NCBI GenBank assembly: GCA_014218215.1
Contig: CP043652.1
Coordinates: 496,001-560,000, forward strand
Direction: 5' to 3'
DNA length: 64,000 nucleotides
Source of the DNA: Geodermatophilaceae bacterium NBWT11
GTDB lineage: Bacteria; Actinomycetota; Actinomycetes; Mycobacteriales; Geodermatophilaceae
Shown in pieces: positions 43,058 to 51,210 of this stretch. The stretch's first letter is position 1. Each line of letters starts with the position of its first letter. The notes below the pieces were generated by a model, which made no database searches, was not told the DNA's origin, and saw only the letters and a list, made by a program, of their open reading frames with translations. A program made the translations under genes and the position numbers.

Positions 43058-43185
43058 AGGCTAGGCAGCATTCACTTGGCAACGCATCGAGGGGCTTCTG
43101 ACGATGCAGGAAGAGCAGACATAGACCTGTCCGTCGTTCACTTGTGCTGCTAGCTTCCTGCACACCGCCGACCAGGGAGCCGCTC
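43058..43185. promoter_or_regulatory. Divergent promoter region with repeated CRTTCACTTG motif
   Basis: CATTCACTTG (43069-43078) and CGTTCACTTG (43135-43144) occur on the plus strand 66 bases apart. Each lies beside a similar promoter core: on the minus strand TGCTGCC-TAGCCT (-10 at 43058-43063) and on the plus strand TGCTGC-TAGCTT (-10 at 43151-43156). The repeated element next to both -10 boxes suggests that one regulator controls both operons. The double-HTH TetR protein at 46036-47202 is the best candidate. This is an inference. Confidence 0.5.
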
Positions 43186-43953
43186 GTGACCGACCCGTCC
43201 ACCGCCATCACCGCCTCGACGTCCGCGGGCGTCGGCACGATCACCTTCGACCGGCCCGAGCGGCGCAACGCGCTGAGCCTGGAGCTCTTCGGCGGGCTCG
43301 GTGACCACCTCGACGCCTGGCGCACCGACGACGACGTCGCTGCCGTCGTCCTCACCGGCGGCGAGGAGATGTTCTGCGCGGGACTGGACCTGGACCTGCA
43401 GTCCGGGTTCACCCAGGAGTCCCGTGCCGCCTACGCGGCGGCGTGCCTGCGGGTCTACGGGGCACTGCTGGACTACCCGAAGCCGACCATCGCCGCCTGC
43501 GCCGGCCCGACGCTGGGCGGCGGCTGCGACATCGCGGTCTTCTGCGACATCCGGGTGGGCGCAGCGAACGCCGTCTTCGGCTTCCCGCAGGTCAAGTTCG
43601 GGCTGACCCCCTACTTCTCCCCGCTGTGGAAGATCGTCGGCCTCAGCCAGGCCAAGCTCCTGACGCTCAGCGGGGACCGGATCGACGCCGACGAGGCGCT
43701 GCGCATCGGGCTGGTCGACCGGCTGGTGCCCACCGGCGGGGTCGTCGCCGAGGCCACCCGGATCGCGGCGAGCATCGCCGCGACGACGACGAAGTCCGCG
43801 CTGTTCAACAAGGAGATGATCCTGCGCTCGCCGGCGATGGACCCGATCTCGGCGCTGTCGTTCGAGACGATGGCCTACCGCGAGATCGTCTGGCACCCCG
43901 ACGTGGTCGAGCGCATCTCCGAGGCCTACGCCGCGATCGGGAAGCGCGCATGA
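43186..43953 (+). CDS. Enoyl-CoA hydratase/isomerase-family protein
   Basis: 255 residues from the GTG at 43186, preceded by AGGGAG. Crotonase motifs: TITFDRPERRNALSLELF, MFCAGLDLDLQSG, PTIAACAGPTLGGGCDIAVF (oxyanion hole) and FGFPQVKFGLTPYFSPLW. The stop overlaps the next gene (ATGA). It is the first gene of the plus-strand arm of the divergent acyl-CoA cluster and is not closely similar to the crotonase at 41062-41856. Confidence 0.87.
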   Translation: MTDPSTAITASTSAGVGTITFDRPERRNALSLELFGGLGDHLDAWRTDDDVAAVVLTGGEEMFCAGLDLDLQSGFTQESRAAYAAACLRVYGALLDYPKPTIAACAGPTLGGGCDIAVFCDIRVGAANAVFGFPQVKFGLTPYFSPLWKIVGLSQAKLLTLSGDRIDADEALRIGLVDRLVPTGGVVAEATRIAASIAATTTKSALFNKEMILRSPAMDPISALSFETMAYREIVWHPDVVERISEAYAAIGKRA

Positions 43954-44450
43954 CCGTCGACGCCGCGTTCCTGCGCCGGTTCGCCGACGACTGGATCGAC
44001 GCCTGGAACTCCCGGGACACCGACACGGTGCTCGCCCTGCTGCACCCCGACGTCTCCTGGGAGGAGCGGGTCTTCTGGCCCGAGCCGCTGCACGGCCGCG
44101 AGGCCGTACGCGCCTACGTCGACGCGATCTGGCGGGCGATGCCGGAGTACCGGGTCACCGAGGTCCAGCTGTTCACCGCGGTGGACGACGGCAGGGCGCT
44201 GGTGCTCTTCGAGCAGTCCGGGAACGCCCCGGCGGCGCTGCACACCGACCGGACCTTCCGGGTGCAGGGCTGCGACGTCTTCCTGGGCTTCACCGACGGA
44301 CTGCTCTCCCGCTACACCGCCGCCTTCGAGATCGTCGACATGCTCCGCCAGCTCGGCGCCCTCCCGCCCCGCGAGGGCAGGAAGGGCGGGGCGTACCTGC
44401 TCGGCCTCACCACCACCCCGACAGCACCAGCAGAGAGGACGACGGCATGA
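43950..44450 (+). CDS. NTF2-like/SnoaL-type protein
   Basis: 166 residues. A cone-shaped NTF2 fold is indicated by the start FLRRFADDWIDAWNSRDTD, HPDVSWEERVFWPEPLHGRE and the later beta strands. Members are small-molecule isomerases, cyclases or dehydratases, or have no activity. It is coupled by 4-base overlaps to the crotonase before it and the CoA ligase after it, so it acts in the same pathway. The C-terminal 25 residues are Pro/Thr-rich. Confidence 0.75.
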   Translation: MTVDAAFLRRFADDWIDAWNSRDTDTVLALLHPDVSWEERVFWPEPLHGREAVRAYVDAIWRAMPEYRVTEVQLFTAVDDGRALVLFEQSGNAPAALHTDRTFRVQGCDVFLGFTDGLLSRYTAAFEIVDMLRQLGALPPREGRKGGAYLLGLTTTPTAPAERTTA

Positions 44451-46009
44451 CGACGACGTCAGCGGTCGACGTGCACGACCCCCGGATCGGGTACCTGCTC
44501 GCCGGGCAGGCAGCCCGCACCCCGGACCGGGAGCTGTTCGTCTTCGGTGACCGCCGGGTCACCTACGGGGAGTTCGACGCCTGGGTCCGCACCGTGGCCG
44601 CGGACCTGGTGCGCCGCGGTGTGCAGCGTGGTGACCGGGTGATGGTGCAGCTGCCCAACTGCCTGGAGGCCCTCGCGCTGCAGGTCGCCGCGTTCCGGAT
44701 CGGGGCGGTCGACATGCCGGTCATCCCGATCTACCGGGAGCACGAGATGGCCCAGATCCTGGGCGACGCGCGGCCGACCGTGGTCGCCGTGGCCGCCGAG
44801 CTGGGTCCCCGCCGGCCCGCCGAGGAGACCGACGCGATCCTCGCCGAGCTGGGGCACTCCCCCGCCGTCCGCTACCTGGTGGGCGGCACCCGCGAGGGCT
44901 GGTCGGCACTGCCGGTCACCGGCGAGGTGCCCGAGACCGAGCTGCCCGAGCCGCTGGACCCCGACGAGCCGACGCTGCTGCTCTACACCTCGGGCACCAC
45001 CTCGGCCCCGAAGGGCGCCCTGCTGTCCAGCTCGGCCCTGCTGGCGCACCTGCGTGCCTTCCAGGTCGCCCTGGACGTCGACGACAGCTGTGTCGTGCTC
45101 TGCGCGACGCCGCTGTCGCACCTGGGCGGGTTCGTCGCCGGTGTCGTCTTCCCGGCCTTCCTGGGCGCCCGGTCGGTGATCATGCCGGCCTGGCAGCCGG
45201 ACGAGGCGGTCGCGGTGATCGAACGCGAGGGGGCGTCCCTGGCGATGGGCGCCACGCTGTTCCTGGCCGACCTGGTGCAGCGCTACGAGGCCGGCGCCGG
45301 GGCCGGGCACCGGTTGGACCTGTACGCCTGTGCCGGCGCCGCCATCCCACCGGTGGTGGTGCAGCGCGCCGAGGCCGTCGGGGTGCGGGCGATGCGCTGC
45401 TACGGGATGACCGAGACCGCCGGGGTGTGTGCCGCCGCCCCCGAGGACGCCCCGGTCGAGCGCCGCTCGCTGTGGGACGGGAAGGTGCTGCCCGGCATGG
45501 AGATCGAGGCGGTCGGTCCCGACCGGGAACGACTGCCCGACGGCGAGGAGGGCGAGCTGCGGATCCGCGGCCCGCAGCTGCTCACCCGCTACACCGACAC
45601 GCAGCGGACCGCCGAGCAGATCGACGACGAGGGCTGGTTCTACCCCGGTGACGTCGGGGTGGTCGACGCCGAGGGCTGGGTGCGGATGTCTGGCCGGCTC
45701 AAGGACATCGTCAACCGGGGCGGGGAGAAGTTCTCCACCCTGGACATCGAGTCCACCCTCGCCTCCCACCCCGACGTGGCCGCGGCCGCGGTGACCGCCG
45801 TCCCCGACGAGCGGATGGGCGAGGCCGTGGGCGCCTGGCTGGTGCTCGCCCCGGGGGTGGAGTGGACCGGGCCGGAGCGGATGATCGAGCACCTGGACGC
45901 CGCCCGGATGGCCAAGGCCAAGTTCCCCACGCACTGGACCGTCGTCCCGGCGCTGCCCGCCACGGCCAGCGGCAAGATCCAGAAGCACCGGCTGCGCGAG
46001 CTGGGCTGA
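44447..46009 (+). CDS. AMP-dependent acyl-CoA ligase
   Basis: 520 residues, medium-length ligase (class of FadD/benzoate-CoA ligase-like enzymes). Motifs: TLLLYTSGTTSAPKGALLS, MRCYGMTETAG, WFYPGDVGVVD, RLKDIVNRGGEKF and the catalytic lysine near the end in ATASGKIQKH. It activates the acid that the cluster degrades. It overlaps the NTF2-like gene by 4 bases. Confidence 0.92.
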   Translation: MTTTSAVDVHDPRIGYLLAGQAARTPDRELFVFGDRRVTYGEFDAWVRTVAADLVRRGVQRGDRVMVQLPNCLEALALQVAAFRIGAVDMPVIPIYREHEMAQILGDARPTVVAVAAELGPRRPAEETDAILAELGHSPAVRYLVGGTREGWSALPVTGEVPETELPEPLDPDEPTLLLYTSGTTSAPKGALLSSSALLAHLRAFQVALDVDDSCVVLCATPLSHLGGFVAGVVFPAFLGARSVIMPAWQPDEAVAVIEREGASLAMGATLFLADLVQRYEAGAGAGHRLDLYACAGAAIPPVVVQRAEAVGVRAMRCYGMTETAGVCAAAPEDAPVERRSLWDGKVLPGMEIEAVGPDRERLPDGEEGELRIRGPQLLTRYTDTQRTAEQIDDEGWFYPGDVGVVDAEGWVRMSGRLKDIVNRGGEKFSTLDIESTLASHPDVAAAAVTAVPDERMGEAVGAWLVLAPGVEWTGPERMIEHLDAARMAKAKFPTHWTVVPALPATASGKIQKHRLRELG

Positions 46010-46035
46010 GCACGCCCGTGAGGAGGACCGACCCG

Positions 46036-47202
46036 GTGACACCCCCGCCCGCCGGGTCGGTCCGCCGCACCCGGCTGCCCACGGCCCAGCGCCGCACCCA
46101 GCTCGCCGAGGCCGCCGGCCGGCTGTTCCGGCTGCACGGCTTCCACCACGTCTCGATGGCCGACGTCGCCGCGGCCGTGGGCATCACCGCGCCTGCGCTC
46201 TACCGGCACTTCACCGACAAGCAGGAGCTGCTGGCGGCCGCGGTGGGCGACGCCCTGGACGTCGTGGAGGCCGCCCTCGGCCGGGCGCCGGACGCCCCGC
46301 TCGAGGAGTTCCTCGACGTCCTGGCCACCGCCGCGGTCACCGAGCACGACCTGTGGGTGCTGCTGCAGCGCGAACTGCGGCACCTGGACGACGCCCGGCG
46401 CACGCCGCTGGAACGCCGCTTCGCCGGTCTGGCCCGCCGGTTCACCGCGGTCATCACCCGGGACCGCCCGGACCTCCCGGCCGACCGGGCCCGGTTCGCC
46501 ACCACGGCCGTGCTGGCCGTGCTGGCCAGTCCCTCGGTGCAGCGCCGCGCCCCCGACGGGGCACGGCACGCCGCGGTGCTGGCCGCGGCCGCGCTGTCGG
46601 CCGCCCGTGCCTCCTGGGCGGCCGACCCGGACGGTCGGGTCACGACCGCTCGCCAGGCCCCGGCCGGCCGGGGCGACCAGCTGCTCGACACCGCCGTGGG
46701 GCTGTTCGCCGCCCGCGGGTACCAGGCGGTGAGCCTCGACGACATCGCCGCCGAGCTCGGGATGGCCGGGCCGAGCATCTACCACTGGTACGCCACCAAG
46801 GCCGACCTGCTGGTGGCCGCCTTCACCGCGGCCAGCTCGCGGCTCACTGCCCAGCACGCCGAGGGCAGCGACCTGGACGCCCTGGTCGACGCGCACGTCG
46901 ACCTCGGCCTCACCGAACGGCTGCTGTTCGCCGTCTACGTGCTGGAGGCCAAGAACCTGCCCCCCGAGGCCGGCCGCCGGGTGCGGCAGGCACTCGGCGC
47001 CGACGTCGCCGCGTGGGTGGACGCCCTCTCCCGCGCCCGGCCGGAGCTGTCCGCGGACCAGGCCGCGGTGCTGGTGCACGCCGCACGTGCGGTGGTCGCG
47101 GACGTCGTCCGGCTCGGGCGGTGGCACGAACGGCCCGACGCCGCCACGGCACTGCGGGCCGTCCTGCGGGCCGTGCTGGCCACCCCGGCGGTGGCGGGGT
47201 GA
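46036..47202 (+). CDS. Double-HTH TetR-family regulator
   Basis: 388 residues, twice the usual TetR length. The first TetR DNA-binding domain is at about residues 20-66 (VSMADVAAAVGITAPALYRHF) and the second at about 213-260 (VSLDDIAAELGMAGPSIYHWY). Each is followed by a ligand-type helical domain. Such tandem proteins may act as an intramolecular dimer. It is downstream of the ligase and overlaps the next SDR gene by 4 bases, so it is part of the same operon and probably regulates it. The GTG at 46036 is chosen; a further GTG at 46018 is in frame, but AGGAGG at 46020-46025 favours the internal one. Confidence 0.88.
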   Translation: MTPPPAGSVRRTRLPTAQRRTQLAEAAGRLFRLHGFHHVSMADVAAAVGITAPALYRHFTDKQELLAAAVGDALDVVEAALGRAPDAPLEEFLDVLATAAVTEHDLWVLLQRELRHLDDARRTPLERRFAGLARRFTAVITRDRPDLPADRARFATTAVLAVLASPSVQRRAPDGARHAAVLAAAALSAARASWAADPDGRVTTARQAPAGRGDQLLDTAVGLFAARGYQAVSLDDIAAELGMAGPSIYHWYATKADLLVAAFTAASSRLTAQHAEGSDLDALVDAHVDLGLTERLLFAVYVLEAKNLPPEAGRRVRQALGADVAAWVDALSRARPELSADQAAVLVHAARAVVADVVRLGRWHERPDAATALRAVLRAVLATPAVAG

Positions 47203-48050
47203 GCACCGACCTGGCCGGCCTCCCGGTGGTGGTCACCGGCTCGACCCGGGGCCTGGGCCGGGCGTTCGCCGAGGCGCTGGCGGCGGCCGGGGCACGGGTG
47301 GTGGTCAACGGCACCGACCCCGACCGGACCGCGGCGGTCGTCGAGGGCATCACCGCACGGGGCGGCACCGCGGTCGGCTGCGTCGCCTCCGTCGCCGGGA
47401 CGGGCGCCGGGACGACGCTGGTCGACACCTGCGTGGAGGCGTTCGGCTCGCTCGGGCTGATGGTCACCAACGCCGGCGTCACCCGGGACCGCTCGCTGGC
47501 GAGGATGACCGATGCCGAGTTCGACGACGTCCTCGCCGTGCACCTGCGCGGCACCTGGGACTGCAGCCGGGCCGCCGTCCGGGCGATGCGCGACACCGGC
47601 GGCGCCGTGCTGCACGTGACCTCGGGCGCCGGGCTGTTCGGCACCGCCGGACAGACCAACTACGCCGCCGCCAAGGCCGGGGTGGTCGGGCTGACCCGGG
47701 CGATGGACCTCGAGCTGCACCGCCACGGCGTCCGGGTCAACGCCCTGGCCCCGGTCGCCCGCACGGACATGACCGCCGTGTTCGAGACCGGGGCCGTCGG
47801 CCACGCGCTGGCGTTCCCGCCACCGGAGACCGTGGCGCCCGTGGTGGTGTTCCTCGCCTCGCCGGCTGCCACCCACCTGCACGGCCAGGTGCTGTCCTTC
47901 GACGGGTCCCAGCTGTCGGTGTGGACCCACCCGGCCCCGGCAGCCACCTGGCAGCGTCCCGCCTGGGACGCCGACGCCTTCGCCGCGGCACTGACCGACG
48001 ACGTCCAGCAGCCCCGCCACCCCGACCGCTGGGGCGCCGGGATCGGCTAG
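47199..48050 (+). CDS. Short-chain dehydrogenase (3-oxoacyl/hydroxyacyl type)
   Basis: 283 residues. Motifs: VVTGSTRGLGRAF, LMVTNAGVTRDRS and YAAAK after HVTSGAG (Ser-Tyr-Lys). The C-terminus is extended by about 40 residues (TWQRPAWDADAFAAALTDD), as in peroxisomal multifunctional-enzyme-like hydroxyacyl-CoA dehydrogenases. Probably it oxidises a 3-hydroxyacyl-CoA in this cluster. Its TAG stop shares the CTAG at 48047-48050 with the stop of the convergent LysR gene. Confidence 0.87.
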   Translation: MSTDLAGLPVVVTGSTRGLGRAFAEALAAAGARVVVNGTDPDRTAAVVEGITARGGTAVGCVASVAGTGAGTTLVDTCVEAFGSLGLMVTNAGVTRDRSLARMTDAEFDDVLAVHLRGTWDCSRAAVRAMRDTGGAVLHVTSGAGLFGTAGQTNYAAAKAGVVGLTRAMDLELHRHGVRVNALAPVARTDMTAVFETGAVGHALAFPPPETVAPVVVFLASPAATHLHGQVLSFDGSQLSVWTHPAPAATWQRPAWDADAFAAALTDDVQQPRHPDRWGAGIG

Positions 48051-48889
48051 AGCCGCAGCGCCGTCCGCACCAGGCCGGCCACGGCGCGGGACCGGCTGTG
48101 CGGCGGCCACGCGATCACCGTCGTGACCGACGGCGCGTCGAGCACCGGCACCGCGGTGAGGCCCTCGTGCAGCTGTGGCCGGACCGACTCGGGCAGCACC
48201 GCGAACGTGCGGCCCAGCGCGATGAGCTGCAGCAGCTGGGCGTGGTCGCGCACCTCGGGGCCGGGCCCGGCCGAGACGCCGCTGGGACCCGGCCAACGGG
48301 GCGCGGGGAGGCCGGGCAGGTCGTCCAGGTCGGCCAGGACGACGTCGGTGCGGCCGCTGAGCGGGTGGCCGGCCGGCAGCACGGCGAGCTGGCCCTCGGT
48401 GGCCAGCTCCTCGACGTCCAGCCCGGCGGTGGAGTCGTAGGGCCGGTGCAGCAGGGCGACGTCGGCGCGCCCGTCGCGCAGCATCGGCTCCTGCTCGCCG
48501 ATCCCGCAGAGCAGCACGTCGACGGCCACTGCGTCGGGTTCGGCGGCGTACGCGTCCAGCAGCTTGGCGAGCAGCTCGGCCGACGCGCCCGCCTTGGTCA
48601 CCAGCACGACGCCGGCCTGCCCGGCGTCCGGGGCAGCCCGACGGGTGCGCCGCTCGGCGGCCTCGACCGCGGCCAGCGCGGCCCGCCCCTCGCGCAGCAG
48701 GACCTCACCGGCCGCGGTCAGCCGGACGACGCGGCTGGTGCGCTCGAACAACGGGGTGCCCAACCGGCGCTCCACCTGGCTGATCGCCCGGGACAGCGGC
48801 GGCTGGGCGATGCCGAGCCGCTGGGCCGCCCGCCCGAAGTGCAGCTCCTCGGCCACGGCCACGACGTAGCGCAGCTCCCGTGTCTCCAC
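48047..48889 (-). CDS. LysR-family transcriptional regulator
   Basis: 280 residues. The N-terminal HTH (about residues 3-62) is ELRYVVAVAEELHFGRAAQR, LGIAQPPLSRAISQVERRLG and TPLFERTSR. The C-terminal effector domain follows. It starts at the GTG at 48887-48889 and is divergent from an SDR gene at 48983, which it probably controls. The stop overlaps the convergent SDR gene in CTAG. Confidence 0.9.
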   Translation of the reverse strand: METRELRYVVAVAEELHFGRAAQRLGIAQPPLSRAISQVERRLGTPLFERTSRVVRLTAAGEVLLREGRAALAAVEAAERRTRRAAPDAGQAGVVLVTKAGASAELLAKLLDAYAAEPDAVAVDVLLCGIGEQEPMLRDGRADVALLHRPYDSTAGLDVEELATEGQLAVLPAGHPLSGRTDVVLADLDDLPGLPAPRWPGPSGVSAGPGPEVRDHAQLLQLIALGRTFAVLPESVRPQLHEGLTAVPVLDAPSVTTVIAWPPHSRSRAVAGLVRTALRL

Positions 48890-48931
48890 CCCGGCGACGG
48901 TACGCCCACCGATACCCGGAGAGCATCGATC

Positions 48932-48946
48932 ACACCCGATCGGTGT
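48932..48946. promoter_or_regulatory. Candidate LysR operator ACACC-CGATC-GGTGT
   Basis: A perfect 5-bp inverted repeat with a 5-base spacer, situated between the divergent LysR and SDR genes. LysR proteins bind such dyads in the divergent interval. The assignment to this regulator is by position. Confidence 0.5.
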
Positions 48947-48982
48947 TGGCGCAGGGCCCCGGACAGCGACGACCCTGGGCGC

Positions 48983-49699
48983 ATGACGACGACAGCGCTG
49001 GTCACCGGCGCGAACAAGGGCATCGGGTACGAGATCGCCGCCGGGCTGGGCCGGCTCGGCTGGGCCGTGGGCGTCGGCGCCCGGGACGACGAACGCCGGG
49101 AGGCCGCCGTCGCCCGGCTGCGCGAGGCCGGGGCGGACGCGTTCGGGGTGCCGCTGGACGTCACCGACGACGCGAGCGTGGCCGCCGCCGCGGCCCTGCT
49201 GGCCGAGCGCGGCGGCCTCGACGTGCTGGTGAACAACGCCGGGGTCACCGGCGGCGGGGTGCAGACGCCCAGCGAGGTGGGACTGGACGCCGTCCGTGCG
49301 GCCGTCGAGGTCAACGTCTGGGGCGTGATCCGGCTGACCAACGCGGTGCTGCCGCTGCTGCGCCGCTCGCCGTCCCCGCGGATCGTCAACGTCTCCAGCG
49401 GGGTGGGGTCGCTGACCCGGCAGAGCGCCGACGACGGCACCACCGGCCCGCTGTCGGCGGCCTACTCGCCGTCCAAGACCTACCTGAACGCGGTCACCGT
49501 GCAGTACGCCAAGGAGCTGAAGGAGACCGGCATCCTGGTCAACATGGGCTGCCCCGGCTTCGTGGCCACCGACCTCAACGGCTTCCGCGGCACCCGCACC
49601 CCGGCGCAGGGCGCCCAGACCCCGATCCGCCTGGCCACCCTCCCCGACGGCGGCCCCACCGGCACCTACTCCGACGACGACGGCCCCATCCCCTGGTGA
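48983..49699 (+). CDS. Short-chain dehydrogenase/reductase (carbonyl-reductase-like)
   Basis: 238 residues. Motifs: ALVTGANKGIGYEIAAGL (cofactor), LDVLVNNAGVTG, NVSSGVGS and YSPSKTYLN (catalytic Tyr-Lys). The GxxKGIG variant is typical of carbonyl reductase-like SDRs. The gene starts 94 bases from the divergent LysR gene, which probably controls it. It ends 12 bases before a 100-bp inverted repeat. Confidence 0.88.
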   Translation: MTTTALVTGANKGIGYEIAAGLGRLGWAVGVGARDDERREAAVARLREAGADAFGVPLDVTDDASVAAAAALLAERGGLDVLVNNAGVTGGGVQTPSEVGLDAVRAAVEVNVWGVIRLTNAVLPLLRRSPSPRIVNVSSGVGSLTRQSADDGTTGPLSAAYSPSKTYLNAVTVQYAKELKETGILVNMGCPGFVATDLNGFRGTRTPAQGAQTPIRLATLPDGGPTGTYSDDDGPIPW

Positions 49700-49710
49700 C
49701 CCCTCCGCCG

Positions 49711-49810
49711 CCCCGGCGTTGATCAGCTGGGACGACGAAACTCCGTCCTCCTCCACCGACGCCGGTGGAGGAGGACGCACGGTGGTCGTCGGAGCTGATC
49801 GACGCCGGGG
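49711..49810. terminator. 100-bp inverted repeat between convergent genes
   Basis: Two 48-base arms around a 4-base loop (ACGC, 49759-49762). The outer CCCCGGCGT, inner GATCAGCT and GACGAC, and the arm tips GTCCTCCTCCACCG are exactly complementary, with mismatches clustered at about nine positions. It lies between the SDR (ends 49699) and MFS (ends 49826) genes. It shares with the 40438-40531 repeat the internal GATCAG and the position at convergent gene ends. It is probably a bidirectional terminator. Confidence 0.7.
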
Positions 49811-49825
49811 GCAGGGGCGGGCGGG

Positions 49826-51151
49826 TCAGCCGCGGGTGACAGCGTCCTCGGCGGCGGCCAGCTCCGGGTCGGGGGCGGACGGCGGCACCGGCGCCGAGCC
49901 CTTACGGATCGCGATGGACAGCCCGGCCGCGACCAGGCAGAGGAGCGCCGCGCCGTACCAGGCGGCGTCGTAGGTGCCGGTGACGTCGCGGACCACCCCG
50001 GCCGAGTACGCCGCGATCGCCGACCCGACCTGGTGGCTGGCGAACACCCAGCCGAACACCACCGGGGCGCGGGCGCCGAAGTGCTGCCGGCAGAGGGCGA
50101 GGGTGGGCGGCACGGTGGCCACCCAGTCCAGGCCGTAGAACACGATGAACGCGATCATCGAGGCCTGCAGGTCCGAGCCGAACAGCGGCGGCAGCAGGAA
50201 GAGCGACAACCCGCGCAGCGAGTAGTAGGCCAGCAGCAGCAGGCGCGGGTCGACCCGGTCGGTCAGCCAGCCCGAGGCGATGGTGCCGGCGATGTCGAAC
50301 AGCCCGACCAGGGCCAGCAGTGACGCCGCGGTGGTCACCGGCATGCCGTGGTCGTGCGCGGCCGGGATGAAGTGCGGCTGCACGAGCCCGTTCGTGGTGG
50401 CCCCGCAGATCGCGAACCCGGCGGCCAGCAGCCAGAACACCCGGGTCCTCGACGCCAGCGCGAGCCCGGCGAGCGCGGTGCGGGCGGCGTTGCCGGTGGC
50501 CCGGGGCGGCTCGTCGGCCGCCGTGCCGCCGAAGGGCACCGCATCGACGTCGCTGGGCCGGTCGCGCAGGAAGAAGGCGACCAGCGGGATGACGACGAGG
50601 GCGGCAGCCGTCGTCCCCAGGGCCGCCGGTCGCCAGCCGTGCGCGGCCGAGACCTGGGCGACGACGGGCAGGAACACCAGCTGCCCGGCCGCCCCGCCGG
50701 CGGTCAGCACCCCGGAGACCAGCCCGCGGCGGGCGACGAACCAGCGGCCGGTGATCGTGGCGACCAACGACATGGCCATCGACCCGGTGCCCAGCCCGAC
50801 GAGCAGCCCCCAGCACAGCACCAGCTGCCACGGCGCGGTCATGAACACGGTCAGCCCGGACCCGACCGCGACGACGAGCAGCGCGCTGACCACGACCCGC
50901 CGGATCCCGAAGCGCTCCATCAGGGCCGCGGCGAAGGGCGCGGTCAGCCCGTAGAGCGCCATGTTCAGCCCGACCGCGGCGGAGATGGTCGACGTCGACC
51001 AGCCGAACTCCTCCTGCAGCGGCTCGATGAGCACACCGGGCACCGCCCGGAACGCCGCCGCCCCGACCAGCGCCAGGAAGGTCACCGCGGCGACCCACCA
51101 GGCGGGGTGGATCCGGCGGGTGCGCGGTGCGGCGGTCACGGGGCTGAGCAT
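49826..51151 (-). CDS. MFS transporter
   Basis: 441 residues with about 12 transmembrane helices. The cytoplasmic loop 2-3 motif is present in the form FAAALMERFGIRRVV, and the central loop between helices 6 and 7 is hydrophilic (RDRPSDVDAVPFGGTAADEP). It resembles the monocarboxylate/OFA family (VGLNMALYGLTAPFAAALME), so it may move a carboxylate. It is divergent from a GlxA-type regulator across a 59-base interval containing a small palindrome. Confidence 0.85.
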   Translation of the reverse strand: MLSPVTAAPRTRRIHPAWWVAAVTFLALVGAAAFRAVPGVLIEPLQEEFGWSTSTISAAVGLNMALYGLTAPFAAALMERFGIRRVVVSALLVVAVGSGLTVFMTAPWQLVLCWGLLVGLGTGSMAMSLVATITGRWFVARRGLVSGVLTAGGAAGQLVFLPVVAQVSAAHGWRPAALGTTAAALVVIPLVAFFLRDRPSDVDAVPFGGTAADEPPRATGNAARTALAGLALASRTRVFWLLAAGFAICGATTNGLVQPHFIPAAHDHGMPVTTAASLLALVGLFDIAGTIASGWLTDRVDPRLLLLAYYSLRGLSLFLLPPLFGSDLQASMIAFIVFYGLDWVATVPPTLALCRQHFGARAPVVFGWVFASHQVGSAIAAYSAGVVRDVTGTYDAAWYGAALLCLVAAGLSIAIRKGSAPVPPSAPDPELAAAEDAVTRG

Positions 51152-51175
51152 GACGTCTCCCGCCGCCGGAGAACA

Positions 51176-51191
51176 GTGGCCGGACGGCCAC
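51176..51191. promoter_or_regulatory. Candidate operator GTGGCC-GGAC-GGCCAC
   Basis: A perfect 6-bp inverted repeat between the divergent MFS and GlxA genes, 19 bases before the GlxA start. It is a reasonable site for autoregulation. Confidence 0.45.
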
Positions 51192-51210
51192 CACGTGCAA
51201 GGATCCGGCC

